Counted from the first letter of the stretch, positions 24,657 through 34,300 are shown. The stretch is 42,760 nt of DNA from UBA10438 sp964432155 (GCA_964432155.1 CAYSMF010000017.1:1-42760); one strand, 5' to 3'. Translations and numbers: made by a program. The notes: generated from the sequence alone by a model not told the origin.

Positions 24657-26693
24657 TGTAACGACGTATGTGCCAACGCCGCCGTCGATCGTGAGTACTT
24701 CTGTTGCTCCGATTGATGCATTGCGCGTTACAAGGCGACCGAGCATATCCGTCACCGTGATCTCGCTACCTTCCGCACCAGCAATCGTGAACTCTCCGCT
24801 TGTTGGGTTTGGATACAGCGTAATCATCGCACCTGTTTCATCGTTGAACACGCTCGTTGTACCAACGAGGAAGTTCTCGGAGAAACGATCGCAGCCTGTG
24901 GAGTCCATGATCTGCACACGGTAGTTACCGTCACCGATTGTCTTCACCGTCTGGCTGGTTTGACCATTGATGGCCTTACCCTCGCGATACCACTGATACT
25001 TCATGTTTGGCACCGAGCACGTAAGCACGTCGCCATCGCGCGTGATTGTTGGGATCGGAAGACCAGGACGAACGGTGACAGTGATTGTATCTGTGTTCTT
25101 TACACAGTCATCGAATCCTGTTACTCGACAATACACCTTGTATTCACCAACTGTGAGCGATCCAGTACGGTAGCGATAGCCAGTCGTTGCATCCCGCTGT
25201 CCATTGACATACCATTCATACGCAGGATAGCCAAAGCGTGATGAGATCAGACTGTCCTGACCCTCGCAGATTGCGAGCACGTCGCGACGAGGCGTGAGAA
25301 CTGTCGACGGACCGCAATCAAGTGCTGCGATGAAGATATCCGAGAAGCCGTCACCTTGGATCTCGACATCCTCGAATGAGCAACGTGTATCGAAGATACC
25401 CGTGATGTATGGAACGTTCTTCGAATCGACAACCACATCGCGTCCTTCGTCGTCGTACGGACCACCGAATCCACGATACCAATCAACATCGCCGTTCGAC
25501 ATGATACGTGTGACGAATCCATCGCGACCACCTGCCGACTCTTCGATGAAGCCTTCAACCGTCGTTGTTGAATCGTAGTAGCCTGTGACGAAGATGGCGC
25601 CCTTCGCATCCGTGAATACAGCGCGACCAACATCTTCGAATGTTCCGCCATATCGCTTGAGCAACTCAATTGCTCCGTCCTTCGAGATGCGGCTAATGAA
25701 GAAGTCGGACTCGAATTCACCGTTCGCAGAGATTGTCTGCGTATCAAACGTTGTTGTCTGACGGATTGCACCGGTCAGCACCAGCTTGCCATCGAACTGT
25801 GTTGTTGATGCGATAATGCGGTCGTCTCCGCTATACCCGATGCGCTTTGCCCATCGTGTATTGCCATTTGCATCAAATGCACGAACAAAGAAGTCCATCT
25901 TGTTCGCAAAGCTCTCATACGTCACTGGGCCAAAGGATACATTACCAATGAACGTACCAGTCACATAGATCCGGTCGCCGTTCGGTGATACCGACACGCC
26001 TGTTGCCATGTCGTTTTCCGTGCTGCCCCAACCTTGCACCCAGATGAAATCACCGTTTGCCGACATCTTGCCAACAAACGCATCAAGCTTTCCGCCGGAT
26101 GTGGCCTTGCGAGTACCGAACTCTGCTGTGCCACCAAAGCCCCCTGCCACATAGACTGCGCCAAGCGAGTCGACGGCGAGGAAGGGTGCACCTTCGTCAT
26201 ACGTTGTCGATCCGAAGACCTTGACCCATTGCATGATGCCAACGTTGTTGAACTTGGCAACGAACATGTCGGTCGACCCTGGATCGAGCGCTTCGATGAG
26301 TTCTGTAGCGACCGATGCTTCCATGGAGAAGCTGCCACCGACGTAGTAGTTGCCGTTCTTGTCGACGACAACCGATTGCGCGTCATCTACATCGAAGCCG
26401 CCATAGTTGAGTCCGCCAGTGAAGCGTCCCTTTGAGTTATATCGCGCGGTGACGATATCGTAGTTGCCGAATGATGTGATCTTCTGTGTTCCGAACATCA
26501 GAGAATCGGAGAAGACGCCACCGATCATCATGTCGCCATTGGGGAACAGCCCCAGCGACCAGCTTTCATCGAAGCTCGGACCAACTGCGGGAACAACCCA
26601 GTTCCATCGTTGTGCGACAGATGTTTGGGTAGCGAGGGCGAAGAGCACCAGGCAAAGCCCGATGAACGAGTGAAACCAACGTTGTGCAACCAT
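24609..26693 (-). CDS. Secreted beta-propeller (SBBP-like) protein with T9SS sorting domain
   Basis: 694 residues. Signal peptide at residues ~1-28 (FIGLCLVLFALATQTSVAQ). Residues ~30-440 contain about eight repeats of ~50 residues with the pattern D-x-x-G-N-x-Y-V-x-G-x-F, as in SBBP repeats (VDKNGNYYVGGSF, VDSLGAVYVAGGF, VSPNGDRIYVTGTF, TDAKGAIFVTGYY). Residues ~455-600 look like two Ig/PKD-type modules (CEGQDSLIS, YEWYVNGQ; YQWYREGKAING). The last ~75 residues form a T9SS domain: ITLYPNPTSGEFTI, VTDMLGRLV, GTYVVTLRQG and a basic end. The start at 26693 has GGAG 7 nt upstream; the longer frame uses a TTG at 26729. It follows nusB by 39 nt. Confidence 0.86.
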   Translation of the reverse strand: MVAQRWFHSFIGLCLVLFALATQTSVAQRWNWVVPAVGPSFDESWSLGLFPNGDMMIGGVFSDSLMFGTQKITSFGNYDIVTARYNSKGRFTGGLNYGGFDVDDAQSVVVDKNGNYYVGGSFSMEASVATELIEALDPGSTDMFVAKFNNVGIMQWVKVFGSTTYDEGAPFLAVDSLGAVYVAGGFGGTAEFGTRKATSGGKLDAFVGKMSANGDFIWVQGWGSTENDMATGVSVSPNGDRIYVTGTFIGNVSFGPVTYESFANKMDFFVRAFDANGNTRWAKRIGYSGDDRIIASTTQFDGKLVLTGAIRQTTTFDTQTISANGEFESDFFISRISKDGAIELLKRYGGTFEDVGRAVFTDAKGAIFVTGYYDSTTTVEGFIEESAGGRDGFVTRIMSNGDVDWYRGFGGPYDDEGRDVVVDSKNVPYITGIFDTRCSFEDVEIQGDGFSDIFIAALDCGPSTVLTPRRDVLAICEGQDSLISSRFGYPAYEWYVNGQRDATTGYRYRTGSLTVGEYKVYCRVTGFDDCVKNTDTITVTVRPGLPIPTITRDGDVLTCSVPNMKYQWYREGKAINGQTSQTVKTIGDGNYRVQIMDSTGCDRFSENFLVGTTSVFNDETGAMITLYPNPTSGEFTIAGAEGSEITVTDMLGRLVTRNASIGATEVLTIDGGVGTYVVTLRQGRATRTMLITKQ

Positions 26694-26732
26694 GTGCAAA
26701 CTCCGTAAAGGAAGGGACAACAGTTTCAAGTG

Positions 26733-27317
26733 TTAGGAGACCAATCCGCGACCGGTCTTCGCGATGAGACCTTTTTCTTGCAGTTCCAGTACAACAGCGT
26801 CGAGGATACCGTTGATAAACGTACCGCTCTTGTCTGTTGAGTAGCGCTTGGCAAGTTCAATGACTTCGTTGATGGTGACTTTCACCGGGATATCCTTGCA
26901 CGCGATCAACTCAGCAACGGCAAGGCGCATGAGAATGCGATCAAGCAGTGCAATACGCTCAAGGTCCCAATTGCGTGAGTGTCGATCGATGAGCTCTGTG
27001 CTCATGTCGAGCTGCTCACGAGCAGTAACAATCACCGCTCGTGCATATTCGACGTCTTCATCGCTCCACTGAATCGCAACATCAGCCTCGAGCTCATGCA
27101 CTTCTTCTGGACGAAGAATGCGCGACTCAGTGGCTTCTTTCGGATCGAAGGTGAATTGGCGATAGAACACGTGATTGAACGCCACATCAAGGCTCACCTC
27201 GTCGAGCATCGTTGCAGCAAGAACTTGCAGCACCTTCTCGCGTGCGAGGTGTCGTGTACCTTTTACCGTGGCTGTTCGACGAACGGGAAAATCGTTGTCT
27301 GAATCAATGGATGTCAC
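26733..27317 (-). CDS. nusB: Transcription antitermination factor NusB
   Basis: NusB binds boxA RNA with S10 and supports rRNA antitermination in the cytoplasm. 194 residues with a GTG start and AAAGGA 8 nt upstream. The N-terminal helix begins at RHLAREKVLQVLAA (residues ~22-35). The C-terminal half keeps the family core: RNWDLERIALLDRILMRLAVAEL, IPVKVTINEVIELAKRYST, and GTFINGILDAV. It is longer than the ~140-residue norm because of an N-terminal extension and an inserted segment at residues ~48-85. It lies 14 nt after the leucine dehydrogenase gene and 39 nt before the propeller gene. Confidence 0.93.
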   Translation of the reverse strand: MTSIDSDNDFPVRRTATVKGTRHLAREKVLQVLAATMLDEVSLDVAFNHVFYRQFTFDPKEATESRILRPEEVHELEADVAIQWSDEDVEYARAVIVTAREQLDMSTELIDRHSRNWDLERIALLDRILMRLAVAELIACKDIPVKVTINEVIELAKRYSTDKSGTFINGILDAVVLELQEKGLIAKTGRGLVS

Positions 27318-27331
27318 TGTGTTTCCTTTGG

Positions 27332-28420
27332 TCAGACGCCACGGATCGTCGGCGATCCGATGTAGCTACCATGAACATGACGCACCTTGCGAAGACGTTC
27401 TTCAGCAATAGCATTCGATGCTTCGATTGTGAGCATGTTGCGCTCTTCGGCCGTCTTGATAATGTTCATGGTGATGTCGTACACACCCTCGGCTTGACGC
27501 ATCACCTTCGCGCGATCGTAGCCTTCAACTTCAGAAGCTACGTTCATCAGTCCGCCTGAATTCACGACATAGTCCGGCGCATACATGATCTTGCGATCAC
27601 GCAGCATCGGTGCGTGCGTTGCTTCGTCCTTGAGCTGGTTGTTTGCGCCACCACATACGATTGCGCATGTAAGCTGTGGGATTGTTTCGTCGTTAATCAC
27701 GGCGCCAAGAGCGTTCGGTGAGAACACGTCGCATGGCGTTGTGAACACTTCGCTTGGTGCGATCATTGTTGCACCTGTGCGTGTTGCCAGTGCCTTTGCC
27801 TTCTCTTCGTAGATGTCGGCAACAAAGACCGTTGCGCCATCCTTTACGAGACTTTCGACGAGGTATGATGCCACATTGCCTGCGCCTTGGACAACCACGC
27901 GCTTGCCTGCGAGGCTATCCGAGCCCCATGTGGCTTGAGCTGCTGCGCGCATGCCCGAGAAGACGCCGAGTGCTGTCACGGGGCTAGGATCGCCCGATCC
28001 GCCAGGACCGCCGACGCCGGTGACATACTTCGTTTCCATGCGGATCCACTCCATGTCGCGTACGCTTGTGCCTACGTCTTCGGCCGTGATGTAGCGTCCG
28101 CGCAGACTTTCGACCATGCGACCAAACGCACGGAAGAGACCTTCGCTCTTGTCCTTGCGTGGATCGCCGATGATCACTGCCTTACCTCCGCCGAGATTCA
28201 CACCGCTCACGGCTGCCTTATAGGTCATGCCGCGGGACAGACGCAGTACGTCTGTGATCGCCTCTTCGTCGGTGTCGTACTGCCAGAAGCGCGTACCACC
28301 GAGGGACGGACCCAACGATGTGTTGTGAATGCCAATGATGGCGCGAAGACCTGTTGTTGGATCTGAGCACAGGACAACTTGTTCGTGTCCCATGGAGTAA
28401 AGCGTTTCAAAGATCTGCAT
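27332..28420 (-). CDS. Leucine (branched-chain amino acid) dehydrogenase
   Basis: 362 residues. It catalyses NAD-dependent oxidative deamination of leucine, valine and isoleucine to their keto acids, in the cytoplasm. It follows the Bacillus leucine dehydrogenase sequence along its whole length: GLRAIIGIHNTSLGPSLGG, RLSRGMTYKAAVSGVNLGGG with the substrate Lys, IGDPRKDKSE, RYITAEDVGTSV, the nucleotide motif VQGAGNVASYL, DVFSPNALGAVINDETIPQL and ANNQLK, and YAPDYVVNSGGLMNVA. A glutamate or phenylalanine dehydrogenase is less likely given the full-length match to the leucine/valine group. A weak promoter-like TATTTTTA lies ~35 nt upstream. The keto acids feed acyl-CoA formation, which may connect to the carboxylase at 20656-22200. 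Confidence 0.92.
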   Translation of the reverse strand: MQIFETLYSMGHEQVVLCSDPTTGLRAIIGIHNTSLGPSLGGTRFWQYDTDEEAITDVLRLSRGMTYKAAVSGVNLGGGKAVIIGDPRKDKSEGLFRAFGRMVESLRGRYITAEDVGTSVRDMEWIRMETKYVTGVGGPGGSGDPSPVTALGVFSGMRAAAQATWGSDSLAGKRVVVQGAGNVASYLVESLVKDGATVFVADIYEEKAKALATRTGATMIAPSEVFTTPCDVFSPNALGAVINDETIPQLTCAIVCGGANNQLKDEATHAPMLRDRKIMYAPDYVVNSGGLMNVASEVEGYDRAKVMRQAEGVYDITMNIIKTAEERNMLTIEASNAIAEERLRKVRHVHGSYIGSPTIRGV

Positions 28421-28453
28421 GTCGATAGAAGAGGGTTCGTGAATCGAATGGGC

Positions 28454-28489
28454 TAAAAATACGAACGGCCGCCCTATTGGGCGGCCGTT
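28454..28489 (-). terminator. Rho-independent terminator after the RRM protein gene
   Basis: A perfect 11-bp stem (28464-28474 and 28479-28489, arms AACGGCCGCCC/GGGCGGCCGTT) encloses a 4-nt loop. On the minus strand it is followed by CGTATTTTTAG, a T-rich tail. It starts 25 nt after the stop codon of the RNA-binding protein gene at 28514 and separates it from leucine dehydrogenase. Confidence 0.85.
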
Positions 28490-28513
28490 TCTGACTCGAT
28501 CTCGATTTCGGGA

Positions 28514-28792
28514 TCAATAGCGAGGACCGCGCTCAAAGCGTGGACGCTCTTCGCGTGGACGTGCTTCGTTAACGACGAGCGGACGACCGCCCATGTTACG
28601 GCCATTCATTGCTTCGATGGCTTGGTTGCCAGATGCAGCATCGGCCATCTCAACGAAGCCGAATCCGCGCGAGCGACCAGTGAACTTATCCTTCACTACA
28701 GACGCTGACGTCACGGCGCCGAATTCTGAAAACGCTGAGCGAAGCTCATTGTCATCCATTGAATACGGCAGGTTGCCTACATAGATATTCAT
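28514..28792 (-). CDS. Small RRM RNA-binding protein
   Basis: 92 residues, a single RNA recognition motif. RNP2 is IYVGNL (residues 3-8) and RNP1 is RGFGFVEM (residues ~42-49). The short C-terminal tail is rich in Arg, Glu and Pro (PREERPRFERGPRY). Bacterial proteins of this type, common in Bacteroidota and cyanobacteria, bind RNA in the cytoplasm and are often cold- or growth-phase-regulated. AAGGG lies 7-8 nt before the ATG. A sigma70-like promoter about 100 nt upstream suggests a long leader, and a strong terminator follows, so it is a single-gene unit. Confidence 0.93.
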   Translation of the reverse strand: MNIYVGNLPYSMDDNELRSAFSEFGAVTSASVVKDKFTGRSRGFGFVEMADAASGNQAIEAMNGRNMGGRPLVVNEARPREERPRFERGPRY

Positions 28793-28894
28793 ACATCGAC
28801 CCTTTGCGGAACAGATTACGACACCAGGTTAGAAACATTGATTTACACTCGACTTGGTGCTACTGACCGTCGTTCCGCCTACGACCAGCTCTGC

Positions 28895-28922
28895 AATATA
28901 GCGCATTATCGTTGGGATGCAA
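28895..28922 (-). promoter_or_regulatory. Sigma70-like promoter candidate for the RRM protein gene
   Basis: On the minus strand TTGCAT (28922-28917) and TATATT (28900-28895) are separated by 16 nt. Transcription would start near 28888, leaving an untranslated leader of roughly 95 nt. The 309-nt gap 28793-29101 otherwise contains only the two double-hairpin repeats. Confidence 0.4.
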
Positions 28923-28968
28923 GAAGTTTTCCACATCCACCCCAAACACACATCGCAACTCCGAATCA

Positions 28969-29025
28969 TCGAAAACCCAGGGCGTTGCCCTAGGCTGATA
29001 TGTATCGGGCCGTTGGCCCTTGATC
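28969..29025. repeat. Double-hairpin repeat, copy 1
   Basis: A 57-nt unit with two hairpins: CCCAGGGC-GTT-GCCCTAGG (imperfect outer pairs) and GGGCC-GTT-GGCCC, ending TTGATC. It is 51/57 identical to copy 2 at 29043-29099. Both loops read GTT here and GGT in copy 2. Similar units occur widely in bacterial intergenic regions and are often misread as short proteins. Confidence 0.8.
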
Positions 29026-29042
29026 GTTTGGCGCCCCCAACC

Positions 29043-29099
29043 TCGAATACCCAGGGCGGTGCCCTAGGCTGGTATGTGGCGGGCCGGTGGCCCTTGATC
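29043..29099. repeat. Double-hairpin repeat, copy 2
   Basis: Second copy of the 57-nt unit, directly repeated 74 nt after copy 1 and ending 2 nt from the superoxide dismutase stop codon. Hairpins GGGC-GGT-GCCC and GGGCC-GGT-GGCCC could stabilise or end the dismutase mRNA, but no T-tract follows on the minus strand. Confidence 0.8.
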
Positions 29100-29101
29100 C
29101 C

Positions 29102-29806
29102 TTACTTGGCGGCCTTGAGATTTGCCTCGACGTTCTTCCAATTGACCACGTTCCACCACGCGGCGATGTAGTCTGGACGCTTGTTCTGGTACTTGAGGTA
29201 GTAGGCGTGTTCCCAGACGTCAATTCCGAGAATTGGGGTGGTTCCCCATGCGCTGAGCTTTTGCTGGTTCTCGGCCTGGAGGATGATCAGACGCTGATCG
29301 TCCCGACGGTAATGCAGCAAGCCCCATCCACTGCCTTCGACGGCAGCAGCGGCTGCTGAGAATTGCTTTTTGAATGCATCAAACGAGCCGAAACTGTCGG
29401 TGATAGCTGCCGCGAGCTCTCCTGTTGGCTCTCCGCCGCCCCCTGCCGAAGGTGGCGCCATGATCTTCCAGAACATGGAGTGCAGCCAATGTCCGCCACC
29501 ATGAAACGCTGCCTGACGTGACCAGTGCTGAATCATGGAGAAGTCGCCGCTTTGACGCGCCTTCGCAAGTTCTTCCTCGGCCTTGTTGAGTCCGTTAACG
29601 TAGGCCAAGTGGTGCTTGCCGTGATGGATCTGCATCGTTTGCGCGTCGATGTGCGGCTCGAGCGCTGCAGGATCGTAGGGAAGCGCTGGCAATTCGTGCT
29701 TGCCACCGGCAGCAACGGGCTCGGCGCCAATCACGTGAAGTGTAGGCGTTGCAAGCGCTGCAGCACCAAGTGCGGTGGTTGCGAGGAATGATCGACGTGT
29801 TGCCAT
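29102..29806 (-). CDS. Tat-exported Fe/Mn superoxide dismutase
   Basis: 234 residues. It turns superoxide into peroxide and oxygen. The N-terminus has a twin-arginine signal (TRRSFL at residues 3-8, then a hydrophobic stretch to about residue 33), so it likely works outside the cytoplasm. Metal ligands by comparison with E. coli MnSOD: H61 (MQIHHGKHH), H109 (GGGHWLHSMFW), D196 and H200 (IDVWEHAYYLKYQNKRPDYI, written to its usual end). The family Asn before the second ligand (NHSLFW type) is Leu108 here. Fe versus Mn use cannot be decided. The start at 29806 has AGGAG 8 nt upstream; the frame is open to 29860. It follows fbp by 17 nt. Confidence 0.92.
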   Translation of the reverse strand: MATRRSFLATTALGAAALATPTLHVIGAEPVAAGGKHELPALPYDPAALEPHIDAQTMQIHHGKHHLAYVNGLNKAEEELAKARQSGDFSMIQHWSRQAAFHGGGHWLHSMFWKIMAPPSAGGGGEPTGELAAAITDSFGSFDAFKKQFSAAAAAVEGSGWGLLHYRRDDQRLIILQAENQQKLSAWGTTPILGIDVWEHAYYLKYQNKRPDYIAAWWNVVNWKNVEANLKAAK

Positions 29807-29823
29807 GATGGTGCTCCTGAGCG

Positions 29824-30852
29824 TTACTGTTGTTCTGCTGCGTGAAGAAACTTGACGCATTCGTCAACATCCTCCGGACTTCCCATGAAGCACGGTACGC
29901 GTTGATGAAGCGATGTGGGCGTGAGATCGAGGATCCGACGGTGTCCGTCGGTGGCCTTGCCCCCTGCCTGCTCAATGATAAATGCCATCGGGTTGCACTC
30001 GTAGACGAGACGCAGCTTGCCGTTGGGCATCGATGTGTCGCCGGGATACATGAAGATCCCACCGTAATGCAGCGTTCGGTGAATATCAGCCACCATCGTG
30101 CCGACGTACCGCAACGAGTACGGACGTGTGCCATCGTCCGATGGACGCAGCAGATGCGAGACATAGTCGCGCATGCCCTGAGGCCACTTGTAGGCATTGC
30201 CGCTGTTGACGGAATAGATCTTCCCACGTGATGGGATTTGAATCTTCTCAAACGTTAACAGGAACTCGCCGATCGTTGGATCGAACGTGAACACATCGAC
30301 GCCGTTGCCACTGGTATACACCAACTGCGTGCTGGATCCATACATGGCATAGCCCGCTGCAACCTGCTTCCAGCCGGGCTGCAAACAGTCTTCCAGCGCT
30401 CCCGGCGTTGTGAGATCGGGATCAACACGCTTGTAGATGGAGAAGATGGTGCCAATCGATACGTTAACGTCGATGTTCGATGATCCGTCAAGTGGATCGA
30501 ACACCAGCACATACTTTCCGGTGCGATACTCCGATGGGATCGGAATCAATCCATCCGATTCTTCCGACGCCATCACACAGAGGTGCCCCCCGTGATCCAT
30601 AGCGCGGAAGATCACATCGTTGGCATGGATGTCGAGACGCTTCACGCGCTCGCCGTGCGTGTTCACATCATCGGTCGCACCGAGGATGTCGTTGATGCCG
30701 GAGCGTCGTACGTCGCGCGCAAGAATGCGGAGCGCCAGCGTGAAATCTCGCAGCAAATGCGAGAACTCACCCGTTGCCTGGGGATGCATCGCACCCTCCT
30801 CGGCAATGTGTCGCTCAATCGTGACGAGTTTTGTTGTGCGGAGAAATGCCAT
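29824..30852 (-). CDS. fbp: Class I fructose-1,6-bisphosphatase
   Basis: 342 residues, the usual length. It removes the 1-phosphate from fructose-1,6-bisphosphate in gluconeogenesis, in the cytoplasm. Motifs: metal-site VMASEESDG and VFDPLDGSSNIDVNVSIGT, then AGYAMYGSSTQLVYTSG, YSVNSGNAYKWP, SLRYVGTMVADIHRTLHYGG and the C-terminal NPMAFIIEQAGGKATDG. All catalytic blocks are present. It lies 6 nt after the universal-stress gene and 17 nt before the dismutase gene, so the three are probably one transcript. This places a gluconeogenic step with stress functions. Confidence 0.95.
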   Translation of the reverse strand: MAFLRTTKLVTIERHIAEEGAMHPQATGEFSHLLRDFTLALRILARDVRRSGINDILGATDDVNTHGERVKRLDIHANDVIFRAMDHGGHLCVMASEESDGLIPIPSEYRTGKYVLVFDPLDGSSNIDVNVSIGTIFSIYKRVDPDLTTPGALEDCLQPGWKQVAAGYAMYGSSTQLVYTSGNGVDVFTFDPTIGEFLLTFEKIQIPSRGKIYSVNSGNAYKWPQGMRDYVSHLLRPSDDGTRPYSLRYVGTMVADIHRTLHYGGIFMYPGDTSMPNGKLRLVYECNPMAFIIEQAGGKATDGHRRILDLTPTSLHQRVPCFMGSPEDVDECVKFLHAAEQQ

Positions 30853-30858
30853 GCTGTA

Positions 30859-31341
30859 TTAGCTGTCCAGACGAACGCTGAGCACTGGACAAGGGGCTTT
30901 GCGGAGCACACGCTCGGTTGTGCTGCCGAACAGGAAGTGCTCGAGTCCGCTCCGACCATGCGTGCCGATCGCAATGATGCTGATGCTGTGCTCTTTTGCA
31001 TAGCCGCAGATTTCATCCGAGGCACGACCACGGCGTACGGTGGTCTCGACCGAGAAGCCTTCCGCCTTCAATGCCGCCGCCAGCTTATCGAGCTCGGTCG
31101 TGGCGTTGGTTTGCAGCTCCTGCTCGATATCGGCAAATCCCACCTGCGCGTAGCTCCAGTCAGCTGGGTACACAACAGGCTCGACGATGTGCATGATGTG
31201 CAGGGTGGCCTTTGTGCCGCGTGCGATTTCCTTCGCAATTGCGAGCGCCTTACCGGCGTTCTCCGAAAAGTCCGTCGGAACGAGTAGTGAGGATACGGTA
31301 AGCATGGCTTTTTGGTAGTTTGATGATAGTGGATGCAACAT
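30859..31341 (-). CDS. Universal stress protein (UspA family)
   Basis: 160 residues in the UspA fold, an alpha/beta ATP-binding domain. Motifs: SLLVPTDFSENAGKAL at the N-terminus and the ATP-binding signature GTHGRSGLEHFLFGSTTERVLRKAPCPVLSV at the C-terminus, with G-2x-G-9x-G(S/T) intact. Such proteins help survival under stress; the exact role varies. The start at 31341 is preferred because a strong TTGACA/TATACA promoter would start transcription ~3 nt before it. An ATG at 31305 fits the usual family N-terminus equally well and would leave a 40-nt leader. First gene of the Usp-fbp-SOD group. Confidence 0.9.
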   Translation of the reverse strand: MLHPLSSNYQKAMLTVSSLLVPTDFSENAGKALAIAKEIARGTKATLHIMHIVEPVVYPADWSYAQVGFADIEQELQTNATTELDKLAAALKAEGFSVETTVRRGRASDEICGYAKEHSISIIAIGTHGRSGLEHFLFGSTTERVLRKAPCPVLSVRLDS

Positions 31342-31351
31342 AGCAAACCAC

Positions 31352-31379
31352 TGTATACTCTCTACATGACGATTGTCAA
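31352..31379 (-). promoter_or_regulatory. Sigma70-like promoter of the Usp-fbp-SOD operon
   Basis: On the minus strand TTGACA (31379-31374) and TATACA (31357-31352) are 16 nt apart, close to the sigma70 consensus. The -10 ends 10 nt before the ATG at 31341, so the mRNA would carry almost no leader. Confidence 0.55.
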
Positions 31380-31397
31380 TAACGCACCTGTTTTCCT

Positions 31398-34300
31398 ATG
31401 CGCTTCACCACGACGCTTCTTGCGGTTCTTTCGTGCACATGTATCCTCACCGCACAGTCCGCAGATGATGGCTGGAAGTCCCTGATCACGAATGAATTCT
31501 CCGATGCGCGTACGGCATTTGCCCGCGCAACCACGTCGAATCCACGCAATGCACGCGCATGGTTTGGCAAGTCCTTCGAGGAGGCCTATCGGAACGACGA
31601 TGATGCCGCATGGCAGAGTCTGGCACAAGCACTTCGCAGTGTGGATACGCTTCCTCCCTACCTGTATGCGGTGATCTCATCGGATCCGTTCCGCCGCGCG
31701 ATTGCACGACGCCATCCCGATGCAGTGGAGATTCTTCGCAACGCTGTCAATCGTCCCGACGCAACGGGCGTGCTGTGGGCAACGGCAATTCAGCGCCTCG
31801 GTGATTACGAGTCGGAACGCGAACAGATCTCCGAAGCGATACAACTCTTCAGTCGTCTCGGGGCGATCACAACATGGCGCATTGTGGGTCCGTTCGACAA
31901 CATTTCGAACTCCGGACACCTTCGTCGATTCCCACCAGAGGATGAAGATGATCCGAATGGCATCTATGCTTCAGCTGAAGGGGGCGAACTTCGCTGGATT
32001 ACTCCTCCAGCACAGCGACGTGATGGGTGGATCGATATGACGTACTTCACGCCGCGTGTCGAGGGACAGTACTACGCGGTTGTCTATGTGAAGTCAGCAT
32101 CGCAACAACGCGTGCAACTTCGCCTTGGAACGTCAGGCTCGTTCAAGCTCTTTCTGAACGATACCGTCGTACGCGAGGACCACTCCGAACTGAACAACGA
32201 CATCGACACCTACATCACCGAGTGCACACTTGCACAGGGGTGGAACAAGGTGATGGTGAAGCTCGGTGCGAGCCGCATTTCCGCATGCAACTTCCTTCTG
32301 CGCGTGACATCAAGCAACGGCATGCCAGTGGACGGCCTCGAGTATTCAACAGCGCCGCAGTCCGTGAAGGCCGTCGCGCCATCGGCACGACCGATCGCGC
32401 ATCCGTTTACCACGTTCTTCCAACAACGCGTTGCGCAGAACCCCGACGATCTTCTGAACTACTTGCTGCTCGCTGATGTCTTCCTCCACAACGATCAGTC
32501 CGACTCCGCACTCGCAGTGATGCGCGCTGCCCGCCCCATTGCACCTGACTGTATTCTCTCGCACTTGCGCTCAATGGTTGCGTATGCACGTACCGATCAA
32601 AAGAGTGCTCGTGAATCAACCCTCGAACACATCATCGCGCTGATGCCACGGTCGGCGTTCGCAACAAGCCAACGCTTCTCACGTGCGATCGAGCAGGAGA
32701 AGTTGGACGATGCTGAGCGTGAGCTCACAGAGTATCGGATGTACGATACAACGAGCAAGACGTACTTCGATCATTGCATCGCGCTCGCACTCGCACGCAA
32801 GGAGTACGACGAGGTGAGCGCGCTCGTAGCTCGTGCTCGAGCACGCTATCCCGAGATCCCACTGTATGCGCTGATTGCAGCGAACATTGCCGAAAGCGTG
32901 AGCGACCCAGCAGAGTCGGCGATTGACATTCTCACATCGCACCTCACCTACAACACGTCGTTCGCTGGACTCGATGCGCTCGCAACGCTGTATCTCAAGA
33001 AGTCAGACGTCACGAAGGCAGTTGCCTGCTATGATCGTCAGTTCATCCAAGTGCCAGTTGGTTGCGGTCTGCAAGCAAAGGTTGCCGATCTCTATATGTC
33101 GCGCAAGGAATGGTCGCGCGCACTCACACGGATCAATCAAGCGATAGAGCTTTCACCGATGATTCCGTCGTTCTGGATGACACGCGGCGTGATCTATCAA
33201 AACATGAGCATCGCCGATTCAGCTGTTGCGAGCTACCGACGTAGTCTTGCCATCGACCCGTCGAACTTCGAAGCGCGCGAGGCAATTCGTCGCATGCTTG
33301 GCAAGCCACATCCGTTCACGTACATGCCGTCGGTGAACGTCGACAGTTTGATCCGTGAAGCACCATCGTCGCGTGATTATCCTGGCGAATCCATCGTTAC
33401 GGTGTATGAAGGCTCAAACGACGTGATCTACGATGGCAGCCGCGGCGAGTATATGTACGAGTCGCTTGCACGTGTGCTTACACCAGATGGTATTGACGAT
33501 GCAACGTCGATCCCGATTCCGTCCGACGTAACCGTCGAGAAGGCAGTCGTGCGCAAGCCGAACGGACGTGAGATTCCGGCTGATCAGGGTCCGAACCAAC
33601 TGGTATTCACTGGCCTCGAACCCGGCGACTTTGTCTACTACCGTCTTCGCTCACAGGTTGTCACTCGCGGTCGTCTTGGTCGACACTACGAGCGCAGCTT
33701 CGCACTCTCGTTTGCAACATCCCCAGCAAAGCACGTGCGGTTTGCACTGCTCACGCCCCCTGACATGCCATTCTCGTGGATCGGACATGGTCTAGAAGCC
33801 GAGATGGTGGCTTCGCGCAATTCATACGGCGACCTCTATGTGTGGGAGACGAAGAACGAGCCACGCATATCGATGGAAGACGATATGCCAGAGATCGCCG
33901 ATGTGCAGAAGCAGCTCGACATCTCGACGATCAACTCATGGGAAGAAATCATTTCGTGGTACGATGATGTATCGCGCTCAGCAACAGAATCCACGTATGA
34001 GCTGCGTTCGGTGGTCGATTCAATTCTACCACGTTCGAAGGCGTTTACACGCAACGAAATCATCGAAGCAGTATACACCTACATCACACGTGAGATTCGC
34101 TACTCCTACGTGCCGTTCCGTCAATCCGGATACATCCCACAGCATTCACGCACTGTGCTCAACACACGCATCGGTGATTGTAAGGACGTAGCAATGCTCT
34201 GCATCGCAATGCTCAAGGAACGTGGCATCCCCGCGTATCCTGTCCTCGTCAATACCGAGACGTCACTCTTCGCACGCAGACCAATGCCAGGCATTGTGTT

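Noticed and set aside
28917..29171. Short plus-strand frame over the double-hairpin repeats
   Set aside because: Most of its translation is the repeat itself, a well-known source of false small proteins, and it runs antisense into the dismutase gene.
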